64,000 nt of DNA from Fluviicola sp. (GTDB lineage: Bacteria; Bacteroidota; Bacteroidia; Flavobacteriales_D; Crocinitomicaceae): positions 162,289 through 226,288 of the forward strand of contig JARWZO010000004.1 in assembly GCA_029866325.1 (NCBI GenBank), in the 5' to 3' direction. The position numbers and the translations under genes are program-made. Below the pieces are notes generated by a model that saw only the letters and a list, made by a program, of their open reading frames with translations, was not told the DNA's origin and made no database searches. Below are positions 1-9,213 of the stretch, piece after piece (the first letter of the stretch is position 1; each line of letters starts with the position of its first letter).

Positions 1-125
1 CTACGATAGATTTCTCAATTGCATTCATTGAAAGGCGCTGATTTTCCTTTTGAAAAACTGATGTATCCTGATGTGCCAGCCTCTAGTTAAACAAAAAGCA
101 ATGAATTTTCCTACTTCACTTCCCC

Positions 126-242
126 TTAAGCGCCAGGATGCACCGTCTTAAAAACAACATCCCACACCGACGAGTAAAACCCGAAATTGTAATCAGGGTG
201 CTGATGGTGTAAATAATGAAATTCGGAGTTGGATATGTATAC
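126..242 (-). pseudogene. 3' fragment of a fatty-acid hydroxylase (duplicate of the gene at 1420-2145)
   Basis: Read on the minus strand, this stretch encodes a C-terminus nearly the same as the last 36 or so residues of the intact hydroxylase at 1420-2145. It keeps the third histidine box (HYLHH) and the block FKTVHPG, then ends in TAA at 126-128. Nucleotide identity is high over about 110 bases and stops abruptly beyond about 242. The frame stays open to a stop near 294-296 but has no start codon, and the first two histidine boxes are absent, so it cannot make an active enzyme. It is a duplicated remnant. The secreted-protein gene at 320-1249 lies between the fragment and the complete copy. 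Confidence 0.8.
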
Positions 243-319
243 TTTTTTAGCTGATGATCTTATCAAAATTGATAGAACTGTGCGTGATTCGAGCTAAAGA
301 AAGAACCGAACTTACCTTA

Positions 320-1249
320 TTAGTTTGTTGATTTAGCAATCATTTTATTCAAGGTCTTAATATCTTTTTTGTCGAATGCGTAATTACCTTTTACAACATC
401 ATGATAAATGATTTCTAACGTCGATAAATCGATGACAATTGAAACTTTTCCATGGCCTACTTTTTGAAACATGAAGACATACCCCTTCTCTCCGGATACG
501 ATGAGTTCATTGAGTTTTTCCGTCGAAACGATTTCATACGTGTAATCATATTCTTTGTCGACAGTAGCTTCGTAGTCTATTGTTTTTTCGCTACCGTTAA
601 AACGATTTTGTTTAATTTCAATTGCATCAGCAATATATAATTTTTGCTCTTTTAGTCCCTTCAGATCGGAATTATTACTTTCCAAAGTAGTGTGAGACTT
701 ACTGTCTTGTAAATTAGTGGAAACAGTTTTCATGATTGTTGCTAAGTACACATAATTCCATGAAAACACTGTGCTAGATTTGTATTGGTTGTAAATGATC
801 TCTTTCGGTTCTTTATCTGTTCTACATACATCAAAGATTGTTTCTCCCGAAATCGACAAACTTGATCGCGAAAGTTGGGTGTATGCTTTTTCCGTTTTTT
901 GTGACAAGGTGAGATAGAAATCCACGAAATTGCTTGTAGGACCAGAGCTACCATCCGTATAGGTTGAGTAGGTTTGCAAGTAATCATAGTTGATCATAAA
1001 AAGAAAATCATTTACTTTCATTTCATAATCAGCAAATTCATCAATCGATTTTAATTCGATCTCATTGTAATCCCAATTGTCATCAAGGATTTTTGTAAGT
1101 TGGTCTAGGTTCGCTTCATCAGCTTGACGATAAACAAATATCGTTTTGGAACCATCTGATTCAACAATAGAATTTGGGTTAACTGTGATCTGAGCTACGA
1201 ACGTTAGGTTGAAGAACAAGATAAATGTAAAGGTGAAAATTGATTTCAT
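320..1249 (-). CDS. Secreted protein of unknown function (309 aa)
   Basis: The N-terminus is a clear signal peptide: Lys near the start, a hydrophobic stretch FTFILFFNLTF, then VAQ as a probable cleavage site. The mature part is rich in Asp, Glu, Tyr and Lys, with no transmembrane segment after the leader. I recognise no domain. The C-terminal third (block VFMFQKVGHGKVSIVIDL) could be a beta-rich fold. The protein probably acts in the periplasm or outside the cell. It lies between a truncated and an intact copy of a hydroxylase 3' end, so it may have arrived with, or been bracketed by, a local duplication. No partner gene suggests a role. Confidence 0.75.
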   Translation of the reverse strand: MKSIFTFTFILFFNLTFVAQITVNPNSIVESDGSKTIFVYRQADEANLDQLTKILDDNWDYNEIELKSIDEFADYEMKVNDFLFMINYDYLQTYSTYTDGSSGPTSNFVDFYLTLSQKTEKAYTQLSRSSLSISGETIFDVCRTDKEPKEIIYNQYKSSTVFSWNYVYLATIMKTVSTNLQDSKSHTTLESNNSDLKGLKEQKLYIADAIEIKQNRFNGSEKTIDYEATVDKEYDYTYEIVSTEKLNELIVSGEKGYVFMFQKVGHGKVSIVIDLSTLEIIYHDVVKGNYAFDKKDIKTLNKMIAKSTN

Positions 1250-1419
1250 TAGATGATTAATTAATTTGAAACAAATGTAGTGTTTTGAATCGAAAAGTTG
1301 TCAACGTATTATCTGCATATTAGAACATGTTGATTTAAAATTTCATGAAAAATAGTGTAAGTGAGTTAAGATACTTTAGTTTACATAATTTCCAAATCAA
1401 ATGTTGTCCTTTTTTCACC

Positions 1420-2145
1420 TTACTGGCGTACTCCAGGATGCACCGTCTTAAAAACAACATCCCACACCGAAGAATAAAACCCGAAATTAAAATCAGGATG
1501 TTGGTGGTGCAGATAATGAAATTCGGAGGTGCAGATGTAGCCTCGTTTCGCCAGTTTCAGCCATGATGGAGGAAGAACGGTGTGGTGCAGGTGTCCGATG
1601 GTTCCCCACAACGAATTGAGGCCTAAATACAACGAAATACCGATGGCCGAAAACGGAACCACATAGATGACGGCGAGCATCATAAGTCCGAAACCAATGG
1701 ACTCAATAGGATGAAGCACAAACAAGCTGAGCATGTTGGTGGATTGGTGTTGGTGGTGACGTTCGTGCAATTTCCGGAATTGTCGCACAAAATGCACGGC
1801 CCGATGAAACACATACATCAGGAAATCCATGATCACCGTCAGGCAAAGCAATTCGGCCAACACACGCCACCATTGTTGCTGTTCCGACAACTGAATAAAC
1901 CCGTATTTCCACAACCAAACGCCTAAAAGAAAGACAAATGTATTGCAGATGACGGTGATCAAACTCAAGGTAATATCAGATCCTGTAATCGGGTGCTGAT
2001 TGCCCATTTTTCGGGCTTTCGGGAAATTGCTCAATACCGTATACAAACCCATTGAACCGATATAAATCCCGAAATTAATGATGAGTCCGTAAACGATCAA
2101 TTCACCGTAACCGACTGTCATTAATGTTTCCAGCATTGTTTTCAT
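1420..2145 (-). CDS. Fatty acid hydroxylase / sterol desaturase superfamily protein
   Basis: This 241-residue integral membrane protein has the three histidine clusters that hold the di-iron centre in this superfamily: HRAVH at residues 114-118, HERHH at 127-131 and HYLHH at 210-214. Hydrophobic helices surround them (about 15-40, 57-80, 98-112 and 145-175). Family members hydroxylate or desaturate lipids at the membrane using O2; the substrate here cannot be read from sequence. The length is normal for short bacterial members. It is followed on the same strand by the secreted unknown at 320-1249. A diverged fragment of its own 3' end lies at 126-242. Confidence 0.88.
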   Translation of the reverse strand: MKTMLETLMTVGYGELIVYGLIINFGIYIGSMGLYTVLSNFPKARKMGNQHPITGSDITLSLITVICNTFVFLLGVWLWKYGFIQLSEQQQWWRVLAELLCLTVIMDFLMYVFHRAVHFVRQFRKLHERHHQHQSTNMLSLFVLHPIESIGFGLMMLAVIYVVPFSAIGISLYLGLNSLWGTIGHLHHTVLPPSWLKLAKRGYICTSEFHYLHHQHPDFNFGFYSSVWDVVFKTVHPGVRQ

Positions 2146-2207
2146 GGATGGAATTGTTTGGGTAAAGGTAGGGTTGTCCCTTAAATGAACACCAATATCT
2201 TATCGAA

Positions 2208-4205
2208 TCAGTTTTCAACCACCATTGATTTCTGCTCTTTGATCATTTTTTTGATCTCAGCCGTCATTTCGAGTGTGAGTTCACTCCAATTACTGAAAAA
2301 TTCATGTACCGTTCCAGTTTCATTACGAGGGTTTCTTTCCGTGATTCCTTCCACATAACGAAAGCGATCAACCGGACTTGGATGCGTGTCGTTTTCACTT
2401 GTTTTGCGGTTGAGCGATTTTTCTACTTCAGTTTCAAGATCAGACGCGTCGGCAGGAAGTTCAGACAGTTCATACAGGTTGTTGTAGGCCCGTTTCTGTG
2501 CTTCCGCTTGTTCTATTTCAGCATTTGCCAACATGCCAAATTCAATGGAACGACGCACAACAAAGGTTAACCCGTTACGGAAAGATTGTGCTCCGTAGGT
2601 TTGGGCGGCAACTCGGTCGGCAAGGATTTCTTGTAAGCGAGTCGCACCTGCCGAAATGCGGGTAAAAATGAAATGATAAAATTTCAAAAACAAAAAGGCG
2701 ATACTCCACCAAGTTGCATTTCCGCTGTTGTAAAGCGCAATGTAATAATTGGTCATATCGCGCTGTACCCGCATAGCACCACCACCACCTGCTGTATCGC
2801 GATTGGCAAAATGTCCGTACTCATGCGCAAGAATGGCTCTGAAATCATTTTTCTGAAAATCCTTCAAAACAGCTGTTCCTAAAATAAGCACTCGTTTACT
2901 TTTGTCTTGCATTTTTGCCCTCCATGACCCCATTTCGTAAACAGCCAAATCGGTTTCGGGGGTGATGCGAATTTCATCAATAGGTCTTGTGTTTAGGTCT
3001 TTTGCAACTTCGCGCGTCAACGCAAATAATTCGGGCGCTTCAGATTCTTTTAGCAATCTTCCAGGTTCGTACAATCGCACTCTGACAAACAATGATTTAA
3101 GGAGTGCCCAAATGGTGCCACCCACAACAATCGCAACAATAATGATTAGTTTAATGGCAATCACACCCGCCGAAAACATTCCGAAAAGGAGGCCGCCTCC
3201 GATTGCTAATACCAGAATCACGATGATTGGTAATGAAATGTAGTAGTAAAATCCGGCAATATTGATCAGGATTTTATAGAATTTGCGTATCCCGGTACTT
3301 TCTTGTAAATGATTGTTTTTTATTTGTTGCGCAATAGAGCGCAAGGTAATCATGGACAAAATAATCCCAATTAGATAAAGCAACACAATGCCACTAACCC
3401 AAGCAATGACGATCCAAAAAAGAAGGTCTAGGTAGCCCCATTCGGTATTTTCGGTGTAATTAAAGTAATTACTTGGATCATACGATTGAGTTGAATTGTA
3501 TTGAGCATTCGATGCCAAAAATTCACGCATGTCTTCATCTGACAATCCCAATTTATTGGCAATTCTAATTTCGGTGGTGGCTTTTTTCTGATCTCCATCA
3601 TTTGCGGCAAGAATGGCAGCATAATAATGTGTCGCCATTTCATTAGGGAAGTTAGCACTCAAAAAGTTGGAGGCTTCACGAAATTTAGTGAGATCGTTTT
3701 CTTGCAAGCCCATTTGCGCCATCAATAAATAGTAGGCCGGGTCTTTTTTTGATTCTGGAAATAACTTCGCTTCTTGAATAATCGAGTTCAAGCGTTCAGC
3801 GTCTCTGTTAGAATCGGCAGTTGATGCTGGGGTTTCTTGTTGAACCAAACACGAAGCCAATGTAATGAGATTCGCATACGAGCGATTCATTTCTAATGCC
3901 TTTTCGCAAAGAAGCAATCCGTCGGCATGTTGCCCAAGAGCATATTTAACATTTCCTAAACGTCGCACTACATGATCAAAGGTAGGTGCATGTTGATAAA
4001 CGATAGAATAGAGCTTTTCTGCCGTTCCATAATCGTTTTGATCCAACGCAATGGTTGCGTCCTTGAATTCGTCAACATAATCAGGAGCAATTACCTGAAG
4101 CTCTTTTTCAATGATTCGTTCGGCGATTGAGTCGCGTTTTTGTCCAATAACGACATTTGTAAAAAGCAAGGCAAGAAGCGTAATGTAGGTGGCAAAGTGT
4201 TTCAT
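2208..4205 (-). CDS. TPR-containing M48 family metallopeptidase
   Basis: A 665-residue protein with an N-terminal signal peptide ending near VVIGQ, a TPR-like helical region (about 45-230), membrane segments near 255-285 and 315-370, and a C-terminal M48 peptidase domain. The zinc motif HEYGH lies at residues 461-465 (H461, E462, H465), with downstream helices that would bring the third ligand. Fusion of TPRs to an M48 domain resembles BepA-like and other envelope quality-control proteases, but the order here (TPR first, then membrane segments, then protease) differs from BepA. The active site probably faces the cytoplasm or periplasm next to the membrane; the side cannot be decided by eye. 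No operon partner is obvious. Confidence 0.88.
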   Translation of the reverse strand: MKHFATYITLLALLFTNVVIGQKRDSIAERIIEKELQVIAPDYVDEFKDATIALDQNDYGTAEKLYSIVYQHAPTFDHVVRRLGNVKYALGQHADGLLLCEKALEMNRSYANLITLASCLVQQETPASTADSNRDAERLNSIIQEAKLFPESKKDPAYYLLMAQMGLQENDLTKFREASNFLSANFPNEMATHYYAAILAANDGDQKKATTEIRIANKLGLSDEDMREFLASNAQYNSTQSYDPSNYFNYTENTEWGYLDLLFWIVIAWVSGIVLLYLIGIILSMITLRSIAQQIKNNHLQESTGIRKFYKILINIAGFYYYISLPIIVILVLAIGGGLLFGMFSAGVIAIKLIIIVAIVVGGTIWALLKSLFVRVRLYEPGRLLKESEAPELFALTREVAKDLNTRPIDEIRITPETDLAVYEMGSWRAKMQDKSKRVLILGTAVLKDFQKNDFRAILAHEYGHFANRDTAGGGGAMRVQRDMTNYYIALYNSGNATWWSIAFLFLKFYHFIFTRISAGATRLQEILADRVAAQTYGAQSFRNGLTFVVRRSIEFGMLANAEIEQAEAQKRAYNNLYELSELPADASDLETEVEKSLNRKTSENDTHPSPVDRFRYVEGITERNPRNETGTVHEFFSNWSELTLEMTAEIKKMIKEQKSMVVEN

Positions 4206-4354
4206 AATAGGCTTTTAATTCAATAAAAATTATGAAAACGAAAATAATATATTTTGGGAAAACAGCAGTTACTAATTGATGCATATAGTTATTAAACAAA
4301 AAATTACCATTTATTTGTTTTTGAACTTTAGATCCCGAATTCATTTAAAAACAG

Positions 4355-4597
4355 TTACCGATGTTTTCGGTCCCATTTATCACGAACCCATTTCACAAAC
4401 AATATCAAAAACGCGACTCCTAGCGGCACGAGACATAAATACTTGTGGTCCGGCGACAAGATCAAAAGCAGAATGCCAGAAAGGCCGCAGAGTAAAGCGC
4501 TCAAGATTAAGTAACGTGGATTACGACTGATACGCATGATTGCAATAGCGCTTAGTAAAGGAATAATGGCTATTGTATGCGCTAATTGTTCAGTCAT
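4355..4597 (-). CDS. Small membrane protein, unknown
   Basis: An 80-residue protein with three probable transmembrane helices (about 5-20, 28-47 and 53-68) and a strongly basic end (KWVRDKWDRKHR). The hydrophobic-then-basic pattern is typical of a real inner-membrane protein with a cytoplasmic tail. I recognise no family. It lies alone on minus between the TPR-M48 gene and the barstar-like gene, with about 50-150 nt on each side. Confidence 0.55.
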   Translation of the reverse strand: MTEQLAHTIAIIPLLSAIAIMRISRNPRYLILSALLCGLSGILLLILSPDHKYLCLVPLGVAFLILFVKWVRDKWDRKHR

Positions 4598-4648
4598 ATT
4601 GGATAAAAATAGTGAATCGAAAAAAAAGAATTTGTGAACATTCGAAAC

Positions 4649-5170
4649 TTATTCATCTCGGTTTGATTCAAACCATTCTTGATCATTCCAAAGCCAGAAG
4701 TTTAGTGATCCTATCGGTTCTTTAATACTGAATTTCCGATTATCGACTTGCACAAGAAGTAACAACTTCCTTCCGATTGCGCAATTTCTTCTACAATGAA
4801 GCGCGAAAACGTCAAGCAATTGGTAGATAGATCGGTGATCGAGGTGATCCAAATGTTTAAATACCAAAACATGTCCGGGGGATGTGACTTCGTAATTTCT
4901 CAGACAATCATTCAGTGCGTCAAAGTTTTTGCCGTAATAACCTGGGAAACCAAGTTTTTCTTGCAAATCCCAATGTAATTCTGTTTTGGTTGTAATAATA
5001 CGATCATCAAATTCGATAATCTTATACCCTTTTGAAGCGAGTAGTTGAATGTCAGAATTAATCAAGTTTAAATTATGGTATAAGCTGACACCTCCTTTTG
5101 CAACAATTGCGACATCAAGATTCTCATCTCTGAGTTTTTTGAATGCTTCTTTTTTAGTTTGATTTTCCAT
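4649..5170 (-). CDS. Barstar-family (ribonuclease inhibitor-like) protein
   Basis: I place the start at the ATG 5168-5170 (MENQTKKEAF), giving 173 residues and removing overlap with the next gene upstream; a longer frame reaches 5305 but would overlap it. The middle carries the barstar signature: a helix block LHWDLQEKLGFPGYYGKN followed by FDALNDCL. The two Asp of FDALND (about residues 84 and 88) match the barnase-contacting Asp pair in barstar. Such proteins block barnase-like RNases or act as immunity proteins for polymorphic toxins. No barnase-like or Rhs/toxin gene is visible nearby. The C-terminus (to ESNRDE) is longer than classical 90-residue barstar. Confidence 0.8.
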   Translation of the reverse strand: MENQTKKEAFKKLRDENLDVAIVAKGGVSLYHNLNLINSDIQLLASKGYKIIEFDDRIITTKTELHWDLQEKLGFPGYYGKNFDALNDCLRNYEVTSPGHVLVFKHLDHLDHRSIYQLLDVFALHCRRNCAIGRKLLLLVQVDNRKFSIKEPIGSLNFWLWNDQEWFESNRDE

Positions 5171-5225
5171 GAATGTTAGATTGGTTTTAAACTTAGCTAT
5201 CTTAAAGTATGAAGCTTCAATCTTA

Positions 5226-5699
5226 TCAAACACATGATACACTTCCTTTCGCAAATTGGCTCCGATTGATGTTCTCCAATATCCATTTCTTTTGTATTGA
5301 AGCACATTCTACAACATGTCGATCAGCATTCTTTTGATAGAAATCAATTTTTTTTAGAATCTCAGAATAAAATTCGCTTGATTGATTGCATCCTACATTT
5401 ACAGCGAGGTTTTCTAATAAATACTGAGCAGTTTTCGGAAACTCCGTTTTTAAGAATATTTCTCCATAAAATTGTTCATTATCATTCAATTCAGTTTTAA
5501 ACAAACCTAAAACTTCTCCAATGACAATTTGTTGATGTTCATTAAACCCCCAAATTGTTTGATTTAAATCCATCCAATCTTGATTATTGAATGACTTCAG
5601 TTCCGTAATCAAATGAGGAACTTCCCATTCCCAATAACCTTGTTCTGCTTCTTGATGATCATCAATGTATTTCAGGATCGACTTTATTTTGGAATTCAT
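5226..5699 (-). CDS. Unknown acidic protein, possible immunity-type partner of the barstar homologue
   Basis: A 157-residue soluble, acidic, helical-looking protein with no signal peptide and no domain I can name. It starts MNSKIKSILKYIDD and has many Trp, Glu and Asn. It lies immediately upstream of the barstar-like gene on the same strand, 55 nt from that gene's preferred start, so the two are probably co-transcribed. Small acidic orphan proteins next to barstar homologues are common in polymorphic-toxin immunity clusters. That is the only reason for suggesting an immunity role; the sequence itself does not show one. Confidence 0.6.
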   Translation of the reverse strand: MNSKIKSILKYIDDHQEAEQGYWEWEVPHLITELKSFNNQDWMDLNQTIWGFNEHQQIVIGEVLGLFKTELNDNEQFYGEIFLKTEFPKTAQYLLENLAVNVGCNQSSEFYSEILKKIDFYQKNADRHVVECASIQKKWILENINRSQFAKGSVSCV

Positions 5700-6141
5700 G
5701 CGGGGGTATTTGGAATCTAATTTAATAAGTCTATCCTAATTTTCAACGAATATCCAAGCTTTACTGCTAAAATCTATGAACTAGGTTTGCAACTGCACAT
5801 ATTCAAAAATTGTGAACAATTGATGGTTGGTTTTTCTGAAATTAAACAACTAGTTGCTAGAGATAATTTTGTACATTCATGCAATGCAAAATGATTGCTA
5901 CTATGCTTATTCCACATCAACTGAATTGATGAAACTGTTCGATTTGCAACAAACTATCGGCATTCATTACTCTTTTCTCCTAAAGATAAACCCCGTATTG
6001 CCGATAGAAAGTAATAGCATTACCACTATTAATGGATTACCAATGTGCGTCCCAACTAACAAAAATGTGTGCAATGACATTTTCCCATTTAAATGGGAAC
6101 CAACTACTACTAGAATTTTATACCTGTAATACTGCTTAACA
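5700..6141. other. Gene-free spacer with an 18-bp perfect palindrome
   Basis: About 440 bp between two divergent genes. I see no convincing coding sequence. At 6082-6099 lies a perfect palindrome, TTCCCATTTAAATGGGAA, 43 bp upstream of the start of the OmpA-family gene at 6142. A weaker inverted pair (TAATAG...CTATTA) lies near 6011-6030. The palindrome could be an operator or a hairpin in the 5' leader; nothing else supports either. Confidence 0.45.
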
Positions 6142-8484
6142 ATGAAGTTATTTATAGTAATTCTGATCTCAATTTCACCCCTTTTTCTTTTGTCGCAATA
6201 CGATTTGCTCCAACTCAATCATTTACTCAATGAAGCTGACGAAAAAGAGCAATTGTTTGAATGTTCTAACCTCATGAACGACGGTTATTTTTATCAAGCA
6301 AATTTGGTATGCGATAAACTGCTTGAACGGCAACCGGATAATAGCAACTACAATTTCAGGAAGGGTTATTTGTTATTGGAAATGAGCACTGATTTTGTGC
6401 ATGCTATTCCGTTTCTTGAAAAGGCAATTAGACAAACGTCCAAAAACTGGGATCAATACAGTATCACTGAAACGAAAGCACCAGTTGATGCCATTTACGT
6501 ACTAGCCCAATGTTATCATCTGAATAAAGAAATCGACAAGGCGAAAGAAAAGTACAATGCCTTCATTGCGGCATCTAATCCGAAGTCGTACAACATTGTG
6601 CAAGCCAAGTTGCGTCTCAAACAATGTGATATAGCAGCTTATGAGTTAGCTCACCCGAAACCGGCTATTGTGGAAAACGTGGGGAACACTGTAAACACCG
6701 GAAAGCCGGAGTATTCTCCCGTAATTTCATTGGACGGATCAGCGCTCTTTTATACTTCCAGAAGACAATGGGAAGGCACAAAGCCTGAAGAGAACCGCGA
6801 TGATCGCTTGTATCAGTATCCAGAGGATATCTATGTTTCTTATGTAAATGTTGATTCTTCGTGGACGAGTCCCGAGCGGATCCCCTTTTGTGATCCCGCT
6901 CAGAATGAAGCTACCATGGCTGTAAGTCCGGATGAACGACGGATTTACCTCTATCAGGACATCGATGGGAATGGAGATATCTACTATTCGAATGTGACAA
7001 ATGAGCGTTTTAAAACCATCACGCATATCGATAACAACAAAATCAATACACCGAATTGGGAAACGCACTGCACGGTTACACCGGATGGAAGTACGATGTA
7101 TTTTGTATCGAACATGAAAGGCGGTTATGGCGGACGTGATATATACTTCTGTGTAAAGAATGACAAAGGAGAGTGGAGTAGTCCGAAAAACTGCGGACCG
7201 ATTTTGAATACGCCTTATGACGAAGAATCACCCTTTATTTCCATCGACAATAAAACACTCTACTTTTCTCACAACGGCGAAAAGAGCATGGGCGGCTTCG
7301 ATATTTTTCAATCCATCCTTGATTCTGTCGGCAATTGGTCCGTTCCCATGAATCTGGGGCATCCGTTCAACAGCACTTCGGATGATCTTTTTTACACAAC
7401 AACGTTCGACGGGTTGACCGGTTATTTTACATCACTGCGCACAGACGGTTATGGCGAAAAAGACATCTATGTGATCAAAAACGATTACCTCGGAATTCAC
7501 CCGCTTGCCATGTTAACCGGAAATATTCGTCTAAGAAACGGCGCAACAATGCCTGCTGATCTTGCGGTTGAATTGAAGTGCAAGAACTGTTCTTCCTTTA
7601 CCCAAAAGACCTTATTTCCACGTTTTCGCGATGGTTATTTTCTATCTGACTTGAATTTATGCGCACAATACGACCTAGTGTACACCCGCAACGATGGAAA
7701 AGACGTGATTTTTACCGATACCTTATCCACCAATTGCAATTACATGCAGCAAACGGTTTACCGCGAATTGTGGTTGGATAAAGAAGGAAAATTGTCGCGC
7801 TTGTATTTTGTAGACGGAATCATCCGCGACAGCAAGACCAATGAAGTGGTGACCAACGCACAAGTAACGCTCAAAGATGTCGCCACCGGTGCCATCCTAG
7901 CGAATATCGAAACAGACGAAAAAGGCTTCTTTAAGTCAGATTCACTATTTGGAAAACTCCCGAACGATCAAATGAGCGTACATCTTGACGTATCGAAAAA
8001 GGGTTATGCTCCAACTTCCGTTGATGCAACGATTACCTTTGCTAATGAATCGGTGGTTCACTTGAACGAAGTCATCAATCCATTGTTGTCTGAAGTGGCA
8101 ATCGGAACCGATTTGGGCTTGTCAATTAATCCGATCTATTTTGATTACCGCAAATGGAATATTCGACCGGATGCAGCTACGGAACTGGATAAAATTGTTG
8201 CCATCCTGAAAGCCAATCCGAAAATGAAAATAGCCTTGGGTTCGCATACAGACTCACGCGGAACCGACGAAGACAATCAGTTGTTGTCTGAGCGTCGCGC
8301 CAAATCTTCTGTAGATTACATCGTCTCAAAAGGAATCTCCAGAAACCGCATTACCGGCAAAGGTTACGGCGAGTCACAACTCAAAGTCTCCGATGCGGAA
8401 ATCAAAGCCGTTTATCTATGGGTAGAACAGGAGAAAATGCACCAGTTGAATAGACGAACCGAGTTTGTGGTGGTGAAGTTGTGA
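6142..8484 (+). CDS. PorE-like OmpA family protein (TPR + PD40 propeller + CRD + OmpA), paralogue 1
   Basis: A 780-residue protein: signal peptide (ISIS PLFLLSQ), TPR-like helices (about 20-165), WD40-like PD40 beta-propeller (about 170-460, with blades such as YSPVISLDGSALFYTSRR and TPDGSTMYFVSN), a carboxypeptidase-regulatory-like segment (about 555-630) and a C-terminal OmpA domain. The OmpA part keeps the peptidoglycan-binding pattern SHTDSRGTDEDNQ...LSERRA. This order is that of PorE, a periplasmic T9SS component that binds peptidoglycan. It is very close to the protein at 13733-16084 and related to the one at 11397-13496. It has lone orientation on plus, so it is probably its own transcription unit. 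Confidence 0.88.
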   Translation: MKLFIVILISISPLFLLSQYDLLQLNHLLNEADEKEQLFECSNLMNDGYFYQANLVCDKLLERQPDNSNYNFRKGYLLLEMSTDFVHAIPFLEKAIRQTSKNWDQYSITETKAPVDAIYVLAQCYHLNKEIDKAKEKYNAFIAASNPKSYNIVQAKLRLKQCDIAAYELAHPKPAIVENVGNTVNTGKPEYSPVISLDGSALFYTSRRQWEGTKPEENRDDRLYQYPEDIYVSYVNVDSSWTSPERIPFCDPAQNEATMAVSPDERRIYLYQDIDGNGDIYYSNVTNERFKTITHIDNNKINTPNWETHCTVTPDGSTMYFVSNMKGGYGGRDIYFCVKNDKGEWSSPKNCGPILNTPYDEESPFISIDNKTLYFSHNGEKSMGGFDIFQSILDSVGNWSVPMNLGHPFNSTSDDLFYTTTFDGLTGYFTSLRTDGYGEKDIYVIKNDYLGIHPLAMLTGNIRLRNGATMPADLAVELKCKNCSSFTQKTLFPRFRDGYFLSDLNLCAQYDLVYTRNDGKDVIFTDTLSTNCNYMQQTVYRELWLDKEGKLSRLYFVDGIIRDSKTNEVVTNAQVTLKDVATGAILANIETDEKGFFKSDSLFGKLPNDQMSVHLDVSKKGYAPTSVDATITFANESVVHLNEVINPLLSEVAIGTDLGLSINPIYFDYRKWNIRPDAATELDKIVAILKANPKMKIALGSHTDSRGTDEDNQLLSERRAKSSVDYIVSKGISRNRITGKGYGESQLKVSDAEIKAVYLWVEQEKMHQLNRRTEFVVVKL

Positions 8485-8621
8485 TGATTTATGGGGAATT
8501 TAACGATGATTTGAGACAACGCGGTAACTGAACTTTTATGCTCGAAACTTGTGCATGCGTCTTCAAAAAGAGAAGCATGAGAATGAAAAAGTGCGAGGAG
8601 GAATCACTGATTTGCATCAAG

Positions 8622-9140
8622 TTAATAGGGAAGTTCCTCTATTGTTTCTTCATTCAGGTAAATAAATGTGAATCTCCATTCGTCGTTGATTTTTCGGAAT
8701 TCAAGGTCTGCCACATTAATGTAATCAATGTTTGTAGCAGACTCTTTTGGTGTAGCTTTTTTAATTTCCTCCAATTCGGTAGTGCCTTCAAGATCTAAAC
8801 CACTCCATTGTTTCAGAAATTTCCAGAACACAACTGGAAATTGTTCTTTGTTGTACTCAACAATTGGGTAATCGTCTAAAGGACCGCGAGTCCTAAATGG
8901 GAACTCCGTCATTGCGGTAACTGCAGTTGTATCTGAGTTCAACACAGCAGTTCTAAAACGACTCCAGAATTCAGAAAAACTTTTCGTTGAAACTTGTTTT
9001 TTGGTCTCATTTGAGTCGACGTTGACGTCCTGTGCGTTAGGGGTGTTGTTTTGTTCTGGTCTCACTTCTACAGTTTTTTGTGACTCTTGACAGGAAACAA
9101 TGGACGAAAATGCAATGAGTATTGAGATACAAACTCTCAT
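8622..9140 (-). CDS. Predicted lipoprotein, unknown function
   Basis: Start chosen at ATG 9138-9140 (MRVCISIL); an upstream TTG two codons earlier is less likely. The 172-residue product has a lipoprotein signal with lipobox SIVSC followed by QESQKT, then a Ser/Thr/Asn-rich linker and a compact domain with a helix around FSEFWSRFRTAVLNSDTTAV. The pattern (helix with Trp/Phe, then FPFRTRGPL) resembles small extracytoplasmic domains of unknown function. It is probably anchored to the inner or outer membrane. It is convergent with the PorE-like gene at 6142-8484. Confidence 0.72.
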   Translation of the reverse strand: MRVCISILIAFSSIVSCQESQKTVEVRPEQNNTPNAQDVNVDSNETKKQVSTKSFSEFWSRFRTAVLNSDTTAVTAMTEFPFRTRGPLDDYPIVEYNKEQFPVVFWKFLKQWSGLDLEGTTELEEIKKATPKESATNIDYINVADLEFRKINDEWRFTFIYLNEETIEELPY

Positions 9141-9213
9141 GGTCAAATGAATTAGTATTTATGTGGGTTTAACTTGATGAAAGTAACTAAAAAGCCCATC
9201 TTTTAATGGGTAT

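Noticed and set aside
10..90. Possible C-terminal remnant on plus (frame ending in DVPASS and a stop)
   Set aside because: Only 26 codons are open after an in-frame TAG and nothing identifies a family. Too short to support.
5854..6129. A 91-codon plus-strand frame in the spacer before the PorE-like gene
   Set aside because: It has a weak start, mixed composition, no domain, and it covers the palindrome at 6082-6099. It looks like a chance frame.
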